This document shows, in pieces, positions 42,140 to 51,151 of a stretch of 64,000 nucleotides of DNA. How positions within the stretch are numbered: position 1 is the stretch's first letter; each line of letters begins with the position of its first letter. A model generated the notes under the pieces. That model had not been told where the DNA came from, made no database searches, and saw nothing but the letters and a program-made list of their open reading frames with translations. Position numbers and translations under genes: made by a program. Origin of the DNA: Marinifilum breve (GTDB lineage Bacteria; Bacteroidota; Bacteroidia; Bacteroidales; Marinifilaceae); NCBI RefSeq assembly GCF_003202155.1, contig NZ_QFLI01000010.1:62001-126000 (forward strand), in the 5' to 3' direction.

Positions 42140-43877
42140 AGTCCTTTGTTTTATTCATTTCTATAGCGGTAGCTTCTGAAAATGTTTTGTCAGCAATTGA
42201 AATGGGACTTACCAAACTGACATATTTCTTAAAATGTTCTTTGTATCGATTTTTCCCAAACCTGTTCTTATTGTTATCGTATTGACCTATAATGTCAAGT
42301 TTAATTTTGTTCATTTGGGCTTTGGTAAACAAAGCTTTTGGGTTTTCAGTTGAGATGACCAAAAAGGGTTTCTCTTCAGGTAGGTCAGGTTTTTCCAAGG
42401 TATTCCATTGTTTTACCTCTTTACCTATTTCATAAACCAATTCAATTGCGAGATGATCTTCACCTATACTATAATAGTTGTATTCATGGAAATTAGTGAG
42501 TTTTCTAATCTCAGCTATGCTCTTGAAATGAGGATTTCTATTTAAGATTCCACCTGTGTTGGGAATAATGAAGATTACAACGATAAGGAACAATGCTGTT
42601 GTGTTGAGTACCATGCCTCTTACATTTCGATTGATCCAACAGATTACCACAAGCATTGCAATGATCTCTGAAAAAATAGAAAAAAGCGCGAAAGAATGAA
42701 TTGATATCAAGTTCTCCCTTAGAAACATTACAAAAACAATAATTGGCATCGAAAAAGCGACAATGGCAATGGTCCATGTATTAATCCCAAATAAAATATG
42801 GTCTGCTTTTTTAGCACTTTCATTCTTAAAAGCAAGGTATAGATGATGAAATAGCTGTCCTGCCAATAACGCGCTTGGAATTAATACAGGCAAAAGATAT
42901 CTGTCTTTTTTCTCAGGGATTAATGAAAGAAGAATCACAGATGATAAAGTCCATATCAATGCAAATTTGTATTCCTCTTTTGCCTTGAAATTTTTGATTG
43001 CGTAGGGAAATAGTAAACTGGTAAAAATGGCTATTGTCCAAACTCCAGATTGAATAGGAAAATTCCAATAGTAATAGAAAGGACGAACATGGCGATTTAT
43101 CCAAGAACCAGATTCCAGTTTAGCTACAGCGGCAGCTTCTTGAGCATGTGCAATTGAAATGTAAATTGGCCACCAAAAACTAATGATTGCAAATATAAGC
43201 AGACAAAGAGCAATGGGTTTCCAGTATTGTTTTAAGTTTATTTTCTTATAAACTGAGAAATACGCAATTAAAAAAGGTAGAAGAAGAGCAAAAAATGCCA
43301 CTGGACCTTTACTTAGAAAGGACAATCCTAACAAAACGCCGGCGAACGAAAACTTAATCCATAAACTATCATTGTTATGATGATTAAAGGCGCTGTAAAT
43401 AATCCAGATGGCACCCAACATGAAGCTGTGACAGAATATATCCCAAGTTCCTGTTCTGCTCATATAAAGTACATAAAAGCTGCTAACAAGAATTAGGCAG
43501 TTTGTTAAAGCTTTTATTCTATTTCCGTTTAAACTAATAATAAATTGGTACATAAACAATACCATCAATGAGCCCATTATTCCAGCTGGAAATCTAAGCA
43601 TACTTAAATTTTCCATACCAAATATGCTTCCGAATATTGCGGTAATCCAAGTGGGAAATGGAGGCTTTGCCAATCGCAATTCTCCGTTCATTGTTGGTAC
43701 AAGCCAATTGCCTTTTTCAATCATTTCGCGAGCTGTCACAAAGTTTCGTGCTTCCATGATATTCACGAAGAACTCATCGTTGAACAGGAAGAACGAGATA
43801 TAACAAACAACAATTAGCAAAATGCCATGTCCGTATCTATTGTTATCTAATATTGATTTAATATTCATTGATGTCAT
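42129..43877 (-). CDS. GT39 glycosyltransferase (ArnT/PMT type)
   Basis: 582 residues with 11-12 membrane helices and a C-terminal periplasmic domain. The first periplasmic loop NDEFFVNIMEARNFVTAREMIEKGNWLVPTMNGELRLAKPPFPTW carries the acidic residue and K-P-P-x-P motif found in ArnT-type lipid A transferases. Such enzymes use undecaprenyl-phosphate sugars made by a GT2 partner and act on the periplasmic face. The gene is 3 nt after the LpxB-N gene and overlaps the epimerase gene by 11 nt. Confidence 0.9.
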   Translation of the reverse strand: MTSMNIKSILDNNRYGHGILLIVVCYISFFLFNDEFFVNIMEARNFVTAREMIEKGNWLVPTMNGELRLAKPPFPTWITAIFGSIFGMENLSMLRFPAGIMGSLMVLFMYQFIISLNGNRIKALTNCLILVSSFYVLYMSRTGTWDIFCHSFMLGAIWIIYSAFNHHNNDSLWIKFSFAGVLLGLSFLSKGPVAFFALLLPFLIAYFSVYKKINLKQYWKPIALCLLIFAIISFWWPIYISIAHAQEAAAVAKLESGSWINRHVRPFYYYWNFPIQSGVWTIAIFTSLLFPYAIKNFKAKEEYKFALIWTLSSVILLSLIPEKKDRYLLPVLIPSALLAGQLFHHLYLAFKNESAKKADHILFGINTWTIAIVAFSMPIIVFVMFLRENLISIHSFALFSIFSEIIAMLVVICWINRNVRGMVLNTTALFLIVVIFIIPNTGGILNRNPHFKSIAEIRKLTNFHEYNYYSIGEDHLAIELVYEIGKEVKQWNTLEKPDLPEEKPFLVISTENPKALFTKAQMNKIKLDIIGQYDNNKNRFGKNRYKEHFKKYVSLVSPISIADKTFSEATAIEMNKTKDYGN

Positions 43878-43880
43878 TTT

Positions 43881-44519
43881 TCAGGTTTTATGATGAAGTT
43901 TATATTTCCTGATCAGAATGATGTTTCGAGTGTACACAATCATTCCAAACCCTTGTCCGATAAACAATACCGGATCTGTTCGATAGATAGCATAAGACAA
44001 AATCATACATGATCCGATAATGCTAATAATCCAAAATCCTAAAGGGAGACAGGATTCTCCTTTTTGTTCCGAATAAATCCATTGATAAATGAACCTGAAG
44101 GTGAAAATGATTTGTCCCGCAATTCCCCAAATCAATAGCATGACAGGAATATCATCATTCTTAAACAAGAGATTTTGATGCAATTCCCAGTTATATATGA
44201 TGTTCGCTATTGCTATAATTGGAGTACCAAGAGCCAGTATTCGTGTAATTAAAGGCAATTTTTCCCAGCGGTTTTGTAACTGTAGATTACGAATATAGAT
44301 GGTGTAGGCAATGATTTGCCCAAAGATGATTGCAAAATCGTTACGCAATAAACCATATACAAACAATAGCCAGGAAGCCAAAATGCTCAACTGCCAAAAT
44401 ATGGCAGGAGAAAGAGAATTTCCAGCTTTCTCAGATTTTACCCATTGGACAATTAGGCGGGCTGAAAAAAGAGCCTGAGCCAGAAATCCAATGGCATAAA
44501 TATGGTAACTTTCTATCAT
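43881..44519 (-). CDS. LpxB N-terminal-domain membrane protein (two LABN units)
   Basis: 212 residues with two copies of the lipid-A-disaccharide-synthase N-terminal domain: AIGFLAQALFSARLIVQWVKSEKAGNSLSPAIFW (about 10-43) and IAGQIIFTFRFIYQWIYSEQKGESCLPLGFW (about 132-162), each a pair or triple of helices. Free-standing LABN proteins typically sit beside GT2 and GT39 genes, as here, and probably flip or bind the lipid-linked sugar. The catalytic part of LpxB is absent, so it is not a disaccharide synthase. It overlaps the GT2 gene by 4 bases. Confidence 0.85.
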   Translation of the reverse strand: MIESYHIYAIGFLAQALFSARLIVQWVKSEKAGNSLSPAIFWQLSILASWLLFVYGLLRNDFAIIFGQIIAYTIYIRNLQLQNRWEKLPLITRILALGTPIIAIANIIYNWELHQNLLFKNDDIPVMLLIWGIAGQIIFTFRFIYQWIYSEQKGESCLPLGFWIISIIGSCMILSYAIYRTDPVLFIGQGFGMIVYTRNIILIRKYKLHHKT

Positions 44520-45244
44520 CCCTGGTTTGATATTTCATAATTGATGTATCTTTTTTTCATCCATCGATAGGCAAAACAATCTTTAAAAGGACCAATCATT
44601 CGGTTGAACAAATGGTATTTTGCTTCACCTGCAATTCTAGGGAAATGACGAACGGGAACTTGTTTCATTTCACCATTTTGTAACATGATTAAGGCCGGAA
44701 TAAATCGATGCATGCCAGTAAAGAATGGAATCTTCTTGGCATATTTTGTTTGCATGATTTTTAAAGGACATCCTGTATCAATGGCTTTATCTTTGGTCAT
44801 GAATCGACGGAAGTTATTGGCAACGGTCGAACTCATATTTTTTACAAAACTATCTTTTCGGTCTCTTCGATAGCCTGTAACCAAAGCATAATCATGACGA
44901 TATTCCATTAGGAAATCAAAATCGAAAGGAGAGGTCTGCAGGTCAGAATCAATGTATCCTACAAACTCGGTTTCAGCATGATCAATTCCTGCCTTAAGAG
45001 CGGCACTCAATCCCATGTTTTGATTTAACTCGATGTATTGATAACGATCAGAGCTTTTACAAATCTTTTCAATCATCATTTGACTGTAGTCAGATGATCC
45101 ATCATTTACGAATAACACCTTAGAGCGATAGGGTGAAGCGGAAAAATATGAATTAAATTCCTCTTTAACTCGCGCTAGGTTATCTTCCTCGTTGTATACG
45201 GGAACAACAATGGTAAGCTCAAATTTTGGATGCGATAAATTCAT
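44516..45244 (-). CDS. GT2 glycosyltransferase (ArnC/DPM-like, no membrane anchor)
   Basis: 242 residues from ATG 45242-45244: MNLSHPKFELTIVVPVYNEE, then VLFVNDGSSDYS, ALKAGIDHAETEFVGYIDSDLQTSP (DxD metal site) and MHRFIPALIML. This matches ArnC/DPM1 enzymes that make polyprenyl-phosphate sugars. The C-terminal two-helix anchor of ArnC is missing; the LABN protein next to it may supply it. Earlier in-frame starts (GTG 45301, ATG 45268) would add up to 19 residues with no family match, so the start is uncertain. Confidence 0.88.
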   Translation of the reverse strand: MNLSHPKFELTIVVPVYNEEDNLARVKEEFNSYFSASPYRSKVLFVNDGSSDYSQMMIEKICKSSDRYQYIELNQNMGLSAALKAGIDHAETEFVGYIDSDLQTSPFDFDFLMEYRHDYALVTGYRRDRKDSFVKNMSSTVANNFRRFMTKDKAIDTGCPLKIMQTKYAKKIPFFTGMHRFIPALIMLQNGEMKQVPVRHFPRIAGEAKYHLFNRMIGPFKDCFAYRWMKKRYINYEISNQG

Positions 45245-45316
45245 GATATGATCTGTTAGTTCTTCCATTCCAAATAAAAACATGGAACAAAAGTCTGTCA
45301 CAGATCTAACAAAAAT

Positions 45317-46573
45317 CTAACATGCTGGAAATTGAAATGTGAAAGTGTGTTTAAAATCCTTAAAAGAATAGCTGATTTCCATTCCGTAATGATCCGCAAT
45401 TTTCTTCACAATTGCCAAACCAATTCCTGAAGAATCTTTCCCATCACCTTCTTTATAAAAACGGTTGAAGATTTGTTCCGGTTGTTGGATCGCTTCCTCT
45501 CCGTAGTTGCTGATTGAAATTCTATTTTGGTCCAAAGAGATATCAAGTTCTTTATGAGTTGGAGAGTACTTAATGGCATTAACAAGAATATTTTGAACCC
45601 AGAGGGTAGCCAATCGTTTGTCCATGAAAACTTGACAAGAGTTCTCAATGGTGAAATTGAATTTCAAGCCATACTCTTCAATAACTTCCTTGTAGAAATC
45701 TAACTTTTCGACTATGATCTCTTTCAGACAGATTTTTTCCTCTTCATTGAATTGTCCGTGATCTATTTTAGCCAGCAATAATAAAGCTTTGGTGATACCT
45801 GATAATCGATCTGTAGATTTGTATATCTCGTGAATGGAATGTAAGCTTTCTTCTGAGAGTTCATCTTTAGAAAAAAGATCTTCACACTTTGCTTTTATAA
45901 TTGCCAGAGGTGTTTGCAGTTCATGAGCTGCATTGGCTGAAAATTCTTTTGAAGCGATATAATCCTTACTTAAGCGGTCCGACATTTTTTGGAGTATACC
46001 ATTCAAATTGTCAAACTCATCAATATTGGTTTTTTCCAGTACCAGTTTGTTTGGAGTAGAGAAGGAGTATTGTTTTAGAATCTCAGAATTCCTTTCAAAT
46101 ATGCCCCATATTTGTTTACTCATTACACGAGTATAGAAAAATAAAGCCAAGAAGATTATTAGCAGAAAACTGGTAATGACTAAAGTAACCTCAAAAATAA
46201 GTTCTGGATAAGTAAAGGTTCTGTGTCGATGTATGATAAGATAGTTCGTACCATTAATTTTAGTTGAAAACTTGTACTCCAGAAAGTCATCCATATGCTG
46301 ATCTTCAGGATCAAACATGAGAGTATCTTTAAAAACTCCTTCTACTACCTGATCAGAATCCAATATGTCGACAGAATATACAGGTGGAATATCAGGAAAG
46401 TGCCCATGATTTTGAATTACTCTTACCACTTCCATTGCCCCATTCTTCATATCCTTAAAGGTTTCTTTCCGTTCTGTATGGGATACTACAAAAATGACGA
46501 GAACATCTATTAGAAGAAATAGTATGCTGCCAAACTTTAAGTAGTTGCGATTAATTCTGGTAAGTAACTTCAT
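45317..46573 (-). CDS. Sensor histidine kinase of the LPS-modification operon
   Basis: 418 residues. TM1 at about 14-32 and TM2 at about 126-147 enclose a periplasmic domain of about 95 residues. A HAMP-like linker leads to the H-box SANAAHELQTPLAIIKAK (His about 217), an N-box LVNAIKYSPT and G2 SGIGLAIVKKIA. It is of the OmpR/PmrB class. The periplasmic loop is rich in Asp (DSDQVVEGVFKDTLMFDPEDQHMDDF), as in kinases that sense cations or cationic peptides. It lies 3 nt after the response regulator gene. Confidence 0.88.
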   Translation of the reverse strand: MKLLTRINRNYLKFGSILFLLIDVLVIFVVSHTERKETFKDMKNGAMEVVRVIQNHGHFPDIPPVYSVDILDSDQVVEGVFKDTLMFDPEDQHMDDFLEYKFSTKINGTNYLIIHRHRTFTYPELIFEVTLVITSFLLIIFLALFFYTRVMSKQIWGIFERNSEILKQYSFSTPNKLVLEKTNIDEFDNLNGILQKMSDRLSKDYIASKEFSANAAHELQTPLAIIKAKCEDLFSKDELSEESLHSIHEIYKSTDRLSGITKALLLLAKIDHGQFNEEEKICLKEIIVEKLDFYKEVIEEYGLKFNFTIENSCQVFMDKRLATLWVQNILVNAIKYSPTHKELDISLDQNRISISNYGEEAIQQPEQIFNRFYKEGDGKDSSGIGLAIVKKIADHYGMEISYSFKDFKHTFTFQFPAC

Positions 46574-46576
46574 AGT

Positions 46577-47260
46577 CTATTGATTTTCCAACTTATATCC
46601 AATACCGTGAACTGTTTTGATATAGTTTTTACCTGTATGCTTTTTAATCTTCCTTCTTAAGCGATTAATATGAGTGTAAATAAAATCAGAATTATCCATG
46701 AAAACAGAGTTTTCCCCCCAAACATGCTCGTATAGATTTTCTTTTGTGAGGACACGATTTTGATTCTCAAAAAAGTAAAGTAGTAGATCGAATTCTTTGC
46801 GACTAAACTCAACCGGGACTCCCGATATGCTAATGCTGTTTAAGTAGGTGTCTATCTTTATGTCAGCAAATTGCAGACTGCTTTTCTCAAAATGAGGATT
46901 TCTTCTTAGAATTACATTTATTCTTGCATTCAACTCTGATAAATGAAAAGGTTTAACCAAATAATCATCTGCACCAAGGTTTAATCCATCCACACGATCT
47001 TCCAGCTTATCACGTGCCGAAATAATGATTACACCAGTTTCATTCCAAATGGATTTGATAAAGGGAATGCAATCCAAACCATCTCCATCGGGTAAACCTA
47101 AATCAAGCAATACAATGGGATAAAACTTCTTATCGAAAAACTCTTTTCCTTGCGCTATTGTATTGGCACAAATACATGTGAATCCTGAGGAATTCAAATA
47201 GTCGGCAATGGTTTTTTGCAAGCTTAAATCATCTTCAATCAGTAAGATCTCTCTATTCAT
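46577..47260 (-). CDS. OmpR-family response regulator
   Basis: 227 residues. The receiver has acidic pair D10-D11, phospho-acceptor D53 in VLLDLGLPDGDG, and Lys in DDYLVKPF. The winged-helix DNA-binding domain (about 128-225) has VEFSRKEFDLLLYFFENQNRVLTKENLYEHVWGE and a DNA-recognition part with THINRLRRKIKKHTGKNYIKTVHGIGYKL. First gene of the operon, so probably autoregulated with the sugar-modification genes. Confidence 0.92.
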   Translation of the reverse strand: MNREILLIEDDLSLQKTIADYLNSSGFTCICANTIAQGKEFFDKKFYPIVLLDLGLPDGDGLDCIPFIKSIWNETGVIIISARDKLEDRVDGLNLGADDYLVKPFHLSELNARINVILRRNPHFEKSSLQFADIKIDTYLNSISISGVPVEFSRKEFDLLLYFFENQNRVLTKENLYEHVWGENSVFMDNSDFIYTHINRLRRKIKKHTGKNYIKTVHGIGYKLENQ

Positions 47261-47326
47261 GTGGGTGGAAATTAAGAAATGGGGTCATTATATTGCAAAT
47301 AAACGTGAATTTGCTCGAAATCTTGC

Positions 47327-48409
47327 CTATTTCATAAATAGATTGGCAATTTCATGACTGAAGTTTAGAAATCTTACGTTTGAAAGATTGGTTAAAACTA
47401 CTACACAGACTTCTTCTTTGGGATAAATGATCATGTGGGTTGTTGCACCAATGGAACCTCCTGAATGACCATAGTAATAATGCTCTTTATGATCTGTTCC
47501 GCTCGCCCAACCAATTCCGTATTCGGTAATGTTACCTTCTGATGTTTTTTGAGAACGAGTCAATTCATCAATTTGCTTTTGACTCAGGTAACCCGGTTTG
47601 CTATGAGCGATGGCAAATTTCATGATATCTTCTGATGTTGACAAAAAGCCGCCACCTGCCCATTTAATGCTGTTATCAACAAACGGACCATTTATGATTC
47701 TATTATCGTTGGTTCTTTGATAAAATCCAGTGCGATTAACAACAATGCTATCAGTATGATCGGCAATGGTATTGTGCATTTCCAATGGATTAAAAACATG
47801 TTTTTGCATGTAGGAAAGAAATTCTTCTCCGGAAGCTTTTTCGACTATACGACTCAACAGGTTCCAACCATAGCTTGAATAATGATATTCCTTTCCAGGA
47901 TAAGAGATCAAAGGATCATTTTCGAAGATTTCAAGTGCGTCATCAATATTATCGTAGTGTTTGGCACTTAAAAATTCATTCCCATTGTAATGTCGAATGC
48001 CTGCCAAATGACCCGCTACCATTCTACTGGTGATTTTAGCTTGCTTCTTTGGAAAATCAGGCAAATAGTATTGAATGGATGAATCCAATTGAAGTTTGTT
48101 TTGATCCCACAATTGAATAAGTGCATCAGCACTCACTGGTTTGGAAATACTTCCAATGCGAAACTTTGTTACGGCAGGATCAACTTTAGCTTGAGATTCC
48201 AGGTTTCCATACCCAAATCCTTTGGAAAGAATGTTCTCCCCTTTAACTGAAACGGTAATGGCCAATCCTGGAATTTTATTTTTAGCGATAAAGTCATTGG
48301 TCAATTCAATGGCTTGTTCAATAGGCTTATCATACTCTGTTTTTTGACTCTGGCATGATAAAACTAGAAGGACAAAAAGACATGCCAGTAATGATTTAGT
48401 AAAGTTCAT
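47327..48409 (-). CDS. Class C beta-lactamase-fold serine hydrolase lipoprotein
   Basis: 360 residues with a lipobox LVLSC (C19). SxxK is S87-I-S-K90 in RIGSISKPVSADAL. The second motif YxN reads YSSYGWNLLSRIVE with a Ser in the middle, and the third is YGHSGGSIGAT. Such proteins (Pbp4/AmpC-like, EstB-like) are often peptidases or esterases, not antibiotic-hydrolysing enzymes. It is monocistronic, between two-component genes and BrkB. The missing Asn in the YxN motif lowers confidence in any one reaction. Confidence 0.87.
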   Translation of the reverse strand: MNFTKSLLACLFVLLVLSCQSQKTEYDKPIEQAIELTNDFIAKNKIPGLAITVSVKGENILSKGFGYGNLESQAKVDPAVTKFRIGSISKPVSADALIQLWDQNKLQLDSSIQYYLPDFPKKQAKITSRMVAGHLAGIRHYNGNEFLSAKHYDNIDDALEIFENDPLISYPGKEYHYSSYGWNLLSRIVEKASGEEFLSYMQKHVFNPLEMHNTIADHTDSIVVNRTGFYQRTNDNRIINGPFVDNSIKWAGGGFLSTSEDIMKFAIAHSKPGYLSQKQIDELTRSQKTSEGNITEYGIGWASGTDHKEHYYYGHSGGSIGATTHMIIYPKEEVCVVVLTNLSNVRFLNFSHEIANLFMK

Positions 48410-48553
48410 AAGTGTTGTTTTGATGGATGATGAGTTAAAATTATAAAATAATTCAAATATGACTGTACTGATTTAGCCATGTTTAGCATTTGCCAAATCA
48501 TATGCTTTTGATTAATTTGCGAACTATAAAAACTATTATAAAAAGCATTGTTG

Positions 48554-49891
48554 ATGAGTAAGATTCGCGAATATTTTGACCTGACTATGAACTTCCTGAG
48601 CAGGGGAGTGTGGAACATGCGTTTGAAAGATTTATCGGGACACCGATATTTCCTAATCAGGCAATTGCGAATTTACCTTTTGGCAGTGAAAGGCTTTTAT
48701 GAGGACAAATGCCAATTGAGAGCTTCGGCACTAACCTTTTATTCATTATTATCGGTGGTTCCGGTATTGGCAATGGGTTTTGGTATTGCGAAAGGATTCA
48801 ATTTGGAAGCAAAGCTTGAAGCGGAATTGAAAGCCAATTTAGCTGGTCAGCAAGAAGTACTGACCTGGTTGATAGAATTCGCCAATAAAATGTTGGAAAA
48901 TACCAAGGGATCATTAATTGCAGGTTTGGGATTTGTAATCTTATTCTGGTCAGTAGTAAAAGTTTTAAGTAATATCGAAGAATCATTCAATGATGTTTGG
49001 CGCATTAAAAAGTCAAGAACCTGGGGACGAAAGTTTAGTGACTATACTGCTTTGATGATATTTGCACCGATTCTATTGATTGGATCGAGCGGGGTGACAG
49101 TGGTGCTAAAGACCATGATTGAACAAATCACTCAAGGAAGTGGCTTAATGGAAACTGTAGGTCCATTTCTAACTTTCCTGATCAATTTGGCACCTTTCTT
49201 CTTGGTGTGGGTATTGTTTACGCTGCTTTATACATTCATGCCAAACACGCATGTGAAGTTCAAATCGGGATTGATTGCCGGTATTATTGCCGGAACCATT
49301 TATCAGTTGTTCCAGGTGTTGTATATCGAGTTTCAGGGAATGGTAACCACTTACAATGCCGTGTATGGTAGTTTTGCTGCCTTGCCTTTGTTCTTGATGT
49401 GGTTGCAATTGAGTTGGTTGGTGGTGTTGTTTGGAGCAGAAATATCCTTTGCAGAGCAAAATGTAGAGAACTACGAATACGAAGCTGAAACCACAGAGAT
49501 CTCTTACGATTACAAAAGACTATTGAGTTTGTATGTGTTGAACCTCATCGTTCAAAACTTTAAACAGGATAACAAGCCATTGTGTTCTCAAGAAATATCG
49601 CATCAACTGGAAATGCCAATCCGTTTGGTGCGCGAAATACTATTCAATTTGCTAAATTCTGGTTTGATTTCGGAGCTAACCACTGAGAAGGACAAACAAA
49701 TGGCTTATCAACCTGCCTTTGATATCAATGAGATGACGGTTAGTAAGGTTATTGATTCATTAGAAAAGGCAGGTTCTGATAATATCCCGGTTTTGGAAAC
49801 AGAAGTCTATGCCGATCTTAAACTCATTGTAGCGGAGTATAGAAATTCTTTCTCGGTTGAGGGAAGAGAAATACTATTAAAGGATATCTAA
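48554..49891 (+). CDS. YihY/BrkB family membrane protein
   Basis: 445 residues. The YihY domain (about 35-320) has six helices and the motifs LRASALTFYSLLSVVPVLAMGFGIAKGF, FWSVVKVLSNIEESFNDVWRIKKSRTW and YNAVYGSFAALPLFLMWLQLSWLVVLFGAEISFAEQN. The C-terminal 120 residues form a winged-helix-like cytoplasmic domain (PLCSQEISHQLEMPIRLVREILFNLLNSGLISEL). The substrate or role of YihY proteins is not settled. The ATG at 48554 is preferred over TTG codons at 48548 and 48551. Confidence 0.9.
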   Translation: MSKIREYFDLTMNFLSRGVWNMRLKDLSGHRYFLIRQLRIYLLAVKGFYEDKCQLRASALTFYSLLSVVPVLAMGFGIAKGFNLEAKLEAELKANLAGQQEVLTWLIEFANKMLENTKGSLIAGLGFVILFWSVVKVLSNIEESFNDVWRIKKSRTWGRKFSDYTALMIFAPILLIGSSGVTVVLKTMIEQITQGSGLMETVGPFLTFLINLAPFFLVWVLFTLLYTFMPNTHVKFKSGLIAGIIAGTIYQLFQVLYIEFQGMVTTYNAVYGSFAALPLFLMWLQLSWLVVLFGAEISFAEQNVENYEYEAETTEISYDYKRLLSLYVLNLIVQNFKQDNKPLCSQEISHQLEMPIRLVREILFNLLNSGLISELTTEKDKQMAYQPAFDINEMTVSKVIDSLEKAGSDNIPVLETEVYADLKLIVAEYRNSFSVEGREILLKDI

Positions 49892-49903
49892 CCTCACTCT
49901 ATC

Positions 49904-49970
49904 TCTCTCCTTTAGGAGAGAAGAACACCGCTTGATAGAATAATTAGTAATTAACAATGATCAATTAATA
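49904..49970. repeat. Palindrome CTCTCC-TTTA-GGAGAG and AT-rich repeat
   Basis: At 49904-49921 TCTCTCCTTTAGGAGAGA forms a 7 bp stem with a TTTA loop 12 nt after the BrkB stop; it may terminate weakly. At 49941-49970 follows an AT-rich unit with AATTAACAAT and ATCAATTA, of the same family as the atpA-atpG spacer. Confidence 0.6.
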
Positions 49971-50000
49971 ATATTTGATATTTAAAATTTTAGCAAAAAT

Positions 50001-50234
50001 ATGATCTTCATCTTCGGAGCCAACGATAAAGTAATAGAACAAAGACAATCTTACCAGCAGGAACATTGCTATAACTGCAATAATACTACTCATTGGACAT
50101 TGGAAAAGAATGCGACTTTTGCCAGTTTGTTCTTCATTTCAGTTTTTCCGATCAAAACCAGATACATCTACTATTGTCCGATTTGCAGGAATGGAAGGCA
50201 GTTGGAGAAAGAGGAATATGAAAGAATGAGATAA
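50001..50234 (+). CDS. Small zinc-ribbon protein
   Basis: 77 residues. Two CxxC sites (HCYNCNNTTHW at about 22-32 and YCPICRNGRQLEKEEYERM at about 58-76) form a zinc ribbon, with a hydrophobic middle ASLFFISVFPIKTRYIYY. It belongs to a family of short zinc-ribbon proteins of unknown function that begin MIFIFG or MIFFFG. It is likely cytoplasmic or membrane-associated. It stands alone, with a hairpin after it shared with the converging gene. Confidence 0.75.
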   Translation: MIFIFGANDKVIEQRQSYQQEHCYNCNNTTHWTLEKNATFASLFFISVFPIKTRYIYYCPICRNGRQLEKEEYERMR

Positions 50235-50247
50235 CAAATAAGCTTAA

Positions 50248-50273
50248 AGGTCGACTTTAAAAAAAATCGACCT
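50248..50273. terminator. Hairpin between converging genes
   Basis: AGGTCGA/TCGACCT 7 bp stem with an A/T-rich 12 nt loop. It could end transcription from both sides, though neither side has a good T run. Confidence 0.5.
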
Positions 50274-50284
50274 GCATGTAATTC

Positions 50285-50998
50285 CTATTTGAATAATCTG
50301 TACTCACCATCCTTTAATGGAGGTAAACCTATTTCTTTTCTGGCGTTATTGGTTTCTTTAATGTTTTCAATCATAGGAGGAAGAATGGACTTGCTGTTAG
50401 GATCGAATTGCTGATTGGTACCATAAAGCTGCGGCTCTCTCAAGATTTTAGCTTGCATATTGTCATAAAAGTTTGCGAAATCTTTAGCAGGCATACGCCC
50501 TTCCTTTATTTCATGTAAAAACAGCTTTGAATAAGCTTTCTGATATAACCTCACATCCCAATCTTTCGGAGGATGAAGCAATAGCAGTACTTGTATGTAG
50601 TGTTTTTCCTTTAAAATTGATTTGGATAAATATCCATAGGTATTCAACATGCCACGAAGTAAAAGATGATTTTCGAAATCCAATTGGTGCTGTAATTGCC
50701 ATAACGAATCTCTTACTTGCTTATCAAGAGATAAGTTGAGAGATGATTTATAGGATAATCCCTCTTGCATTCCATGATTGTCAAAAACGGAATCAATTTT
50801 TGCAATGATTTGATCATCCAATGTCTTATTCGCCAAGTAGTTTCTGTACTTCTGATCGTTGCATGCAATTTTTTCAGAAAGCTGTTGAAGATAGGCAATT
50901 TCATCATTACTTAAATCTGTTTCTTTAATTAATGTTTGGCCAATAACTGAAAAACTTTGAGTTACAAGTAGAATGATAATAAGATAAATTCGTTCCAT
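50285..50998 (-). CDS. Secreted DUF6624-like protein
   Basis: 237 residues with a signal peptide (1-20). The C-terminal part REPQLYGTNQQFDPNSKSILPPMIENIKETNNARKEIGLPPLKDGEYRL has the layout of DUF6624 proteins (R-x-x-x-YGT-Q, a middle Pro-x-x-I-x, R-x-x-x-GLPPL). The central HHPP-free helical region has no catalytic signature that can be named. Function unknown. Divergent from the two-component pair at 51152. Confidence 0.65.
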   Translation of the reverse strand: MERIYLIIILLVTQSFSVIGQTLIKETDLSNDEIAYLQQLSEKIACNDQKYRNYLANKTLDDQIIAKIDSVFDNHGMQEGLSYKSSLNLSLDKQVRDSLWQLQHQLDFENHLLLRGMLNTYGYLSKSILKEKHYIQVLLLLHPPKDWDVRLYQKAYSKLFLHEIKEGRMPAKDFANFYDNMQAKILREPQLYGTNQQFDPNSKSILPPMIENIKETNNARKEIGLPPLKDGEYRLFK

Positions 50999-51151
50999 AA
51001 TGAGTTGATTTTGTTGTTATATCTCAAAGAAACAAAGAGCGAATTAATGTTTTTGATACCGATATATTAAAGTGTTTAAACAAAAACTTAAATAACTTAA
51101 TGAAAACTTAAGAAGGGATAAATAAGTCTTAAATATTTCTATTTTTGATAA

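Noticed and set aside
47327-48409. Antibiotic-resistance beta-lactamase
   Set aside because: It has the class C fold but lacks the usual YxN Asn and is a lipoprotein of the general serine-hydrolase type.
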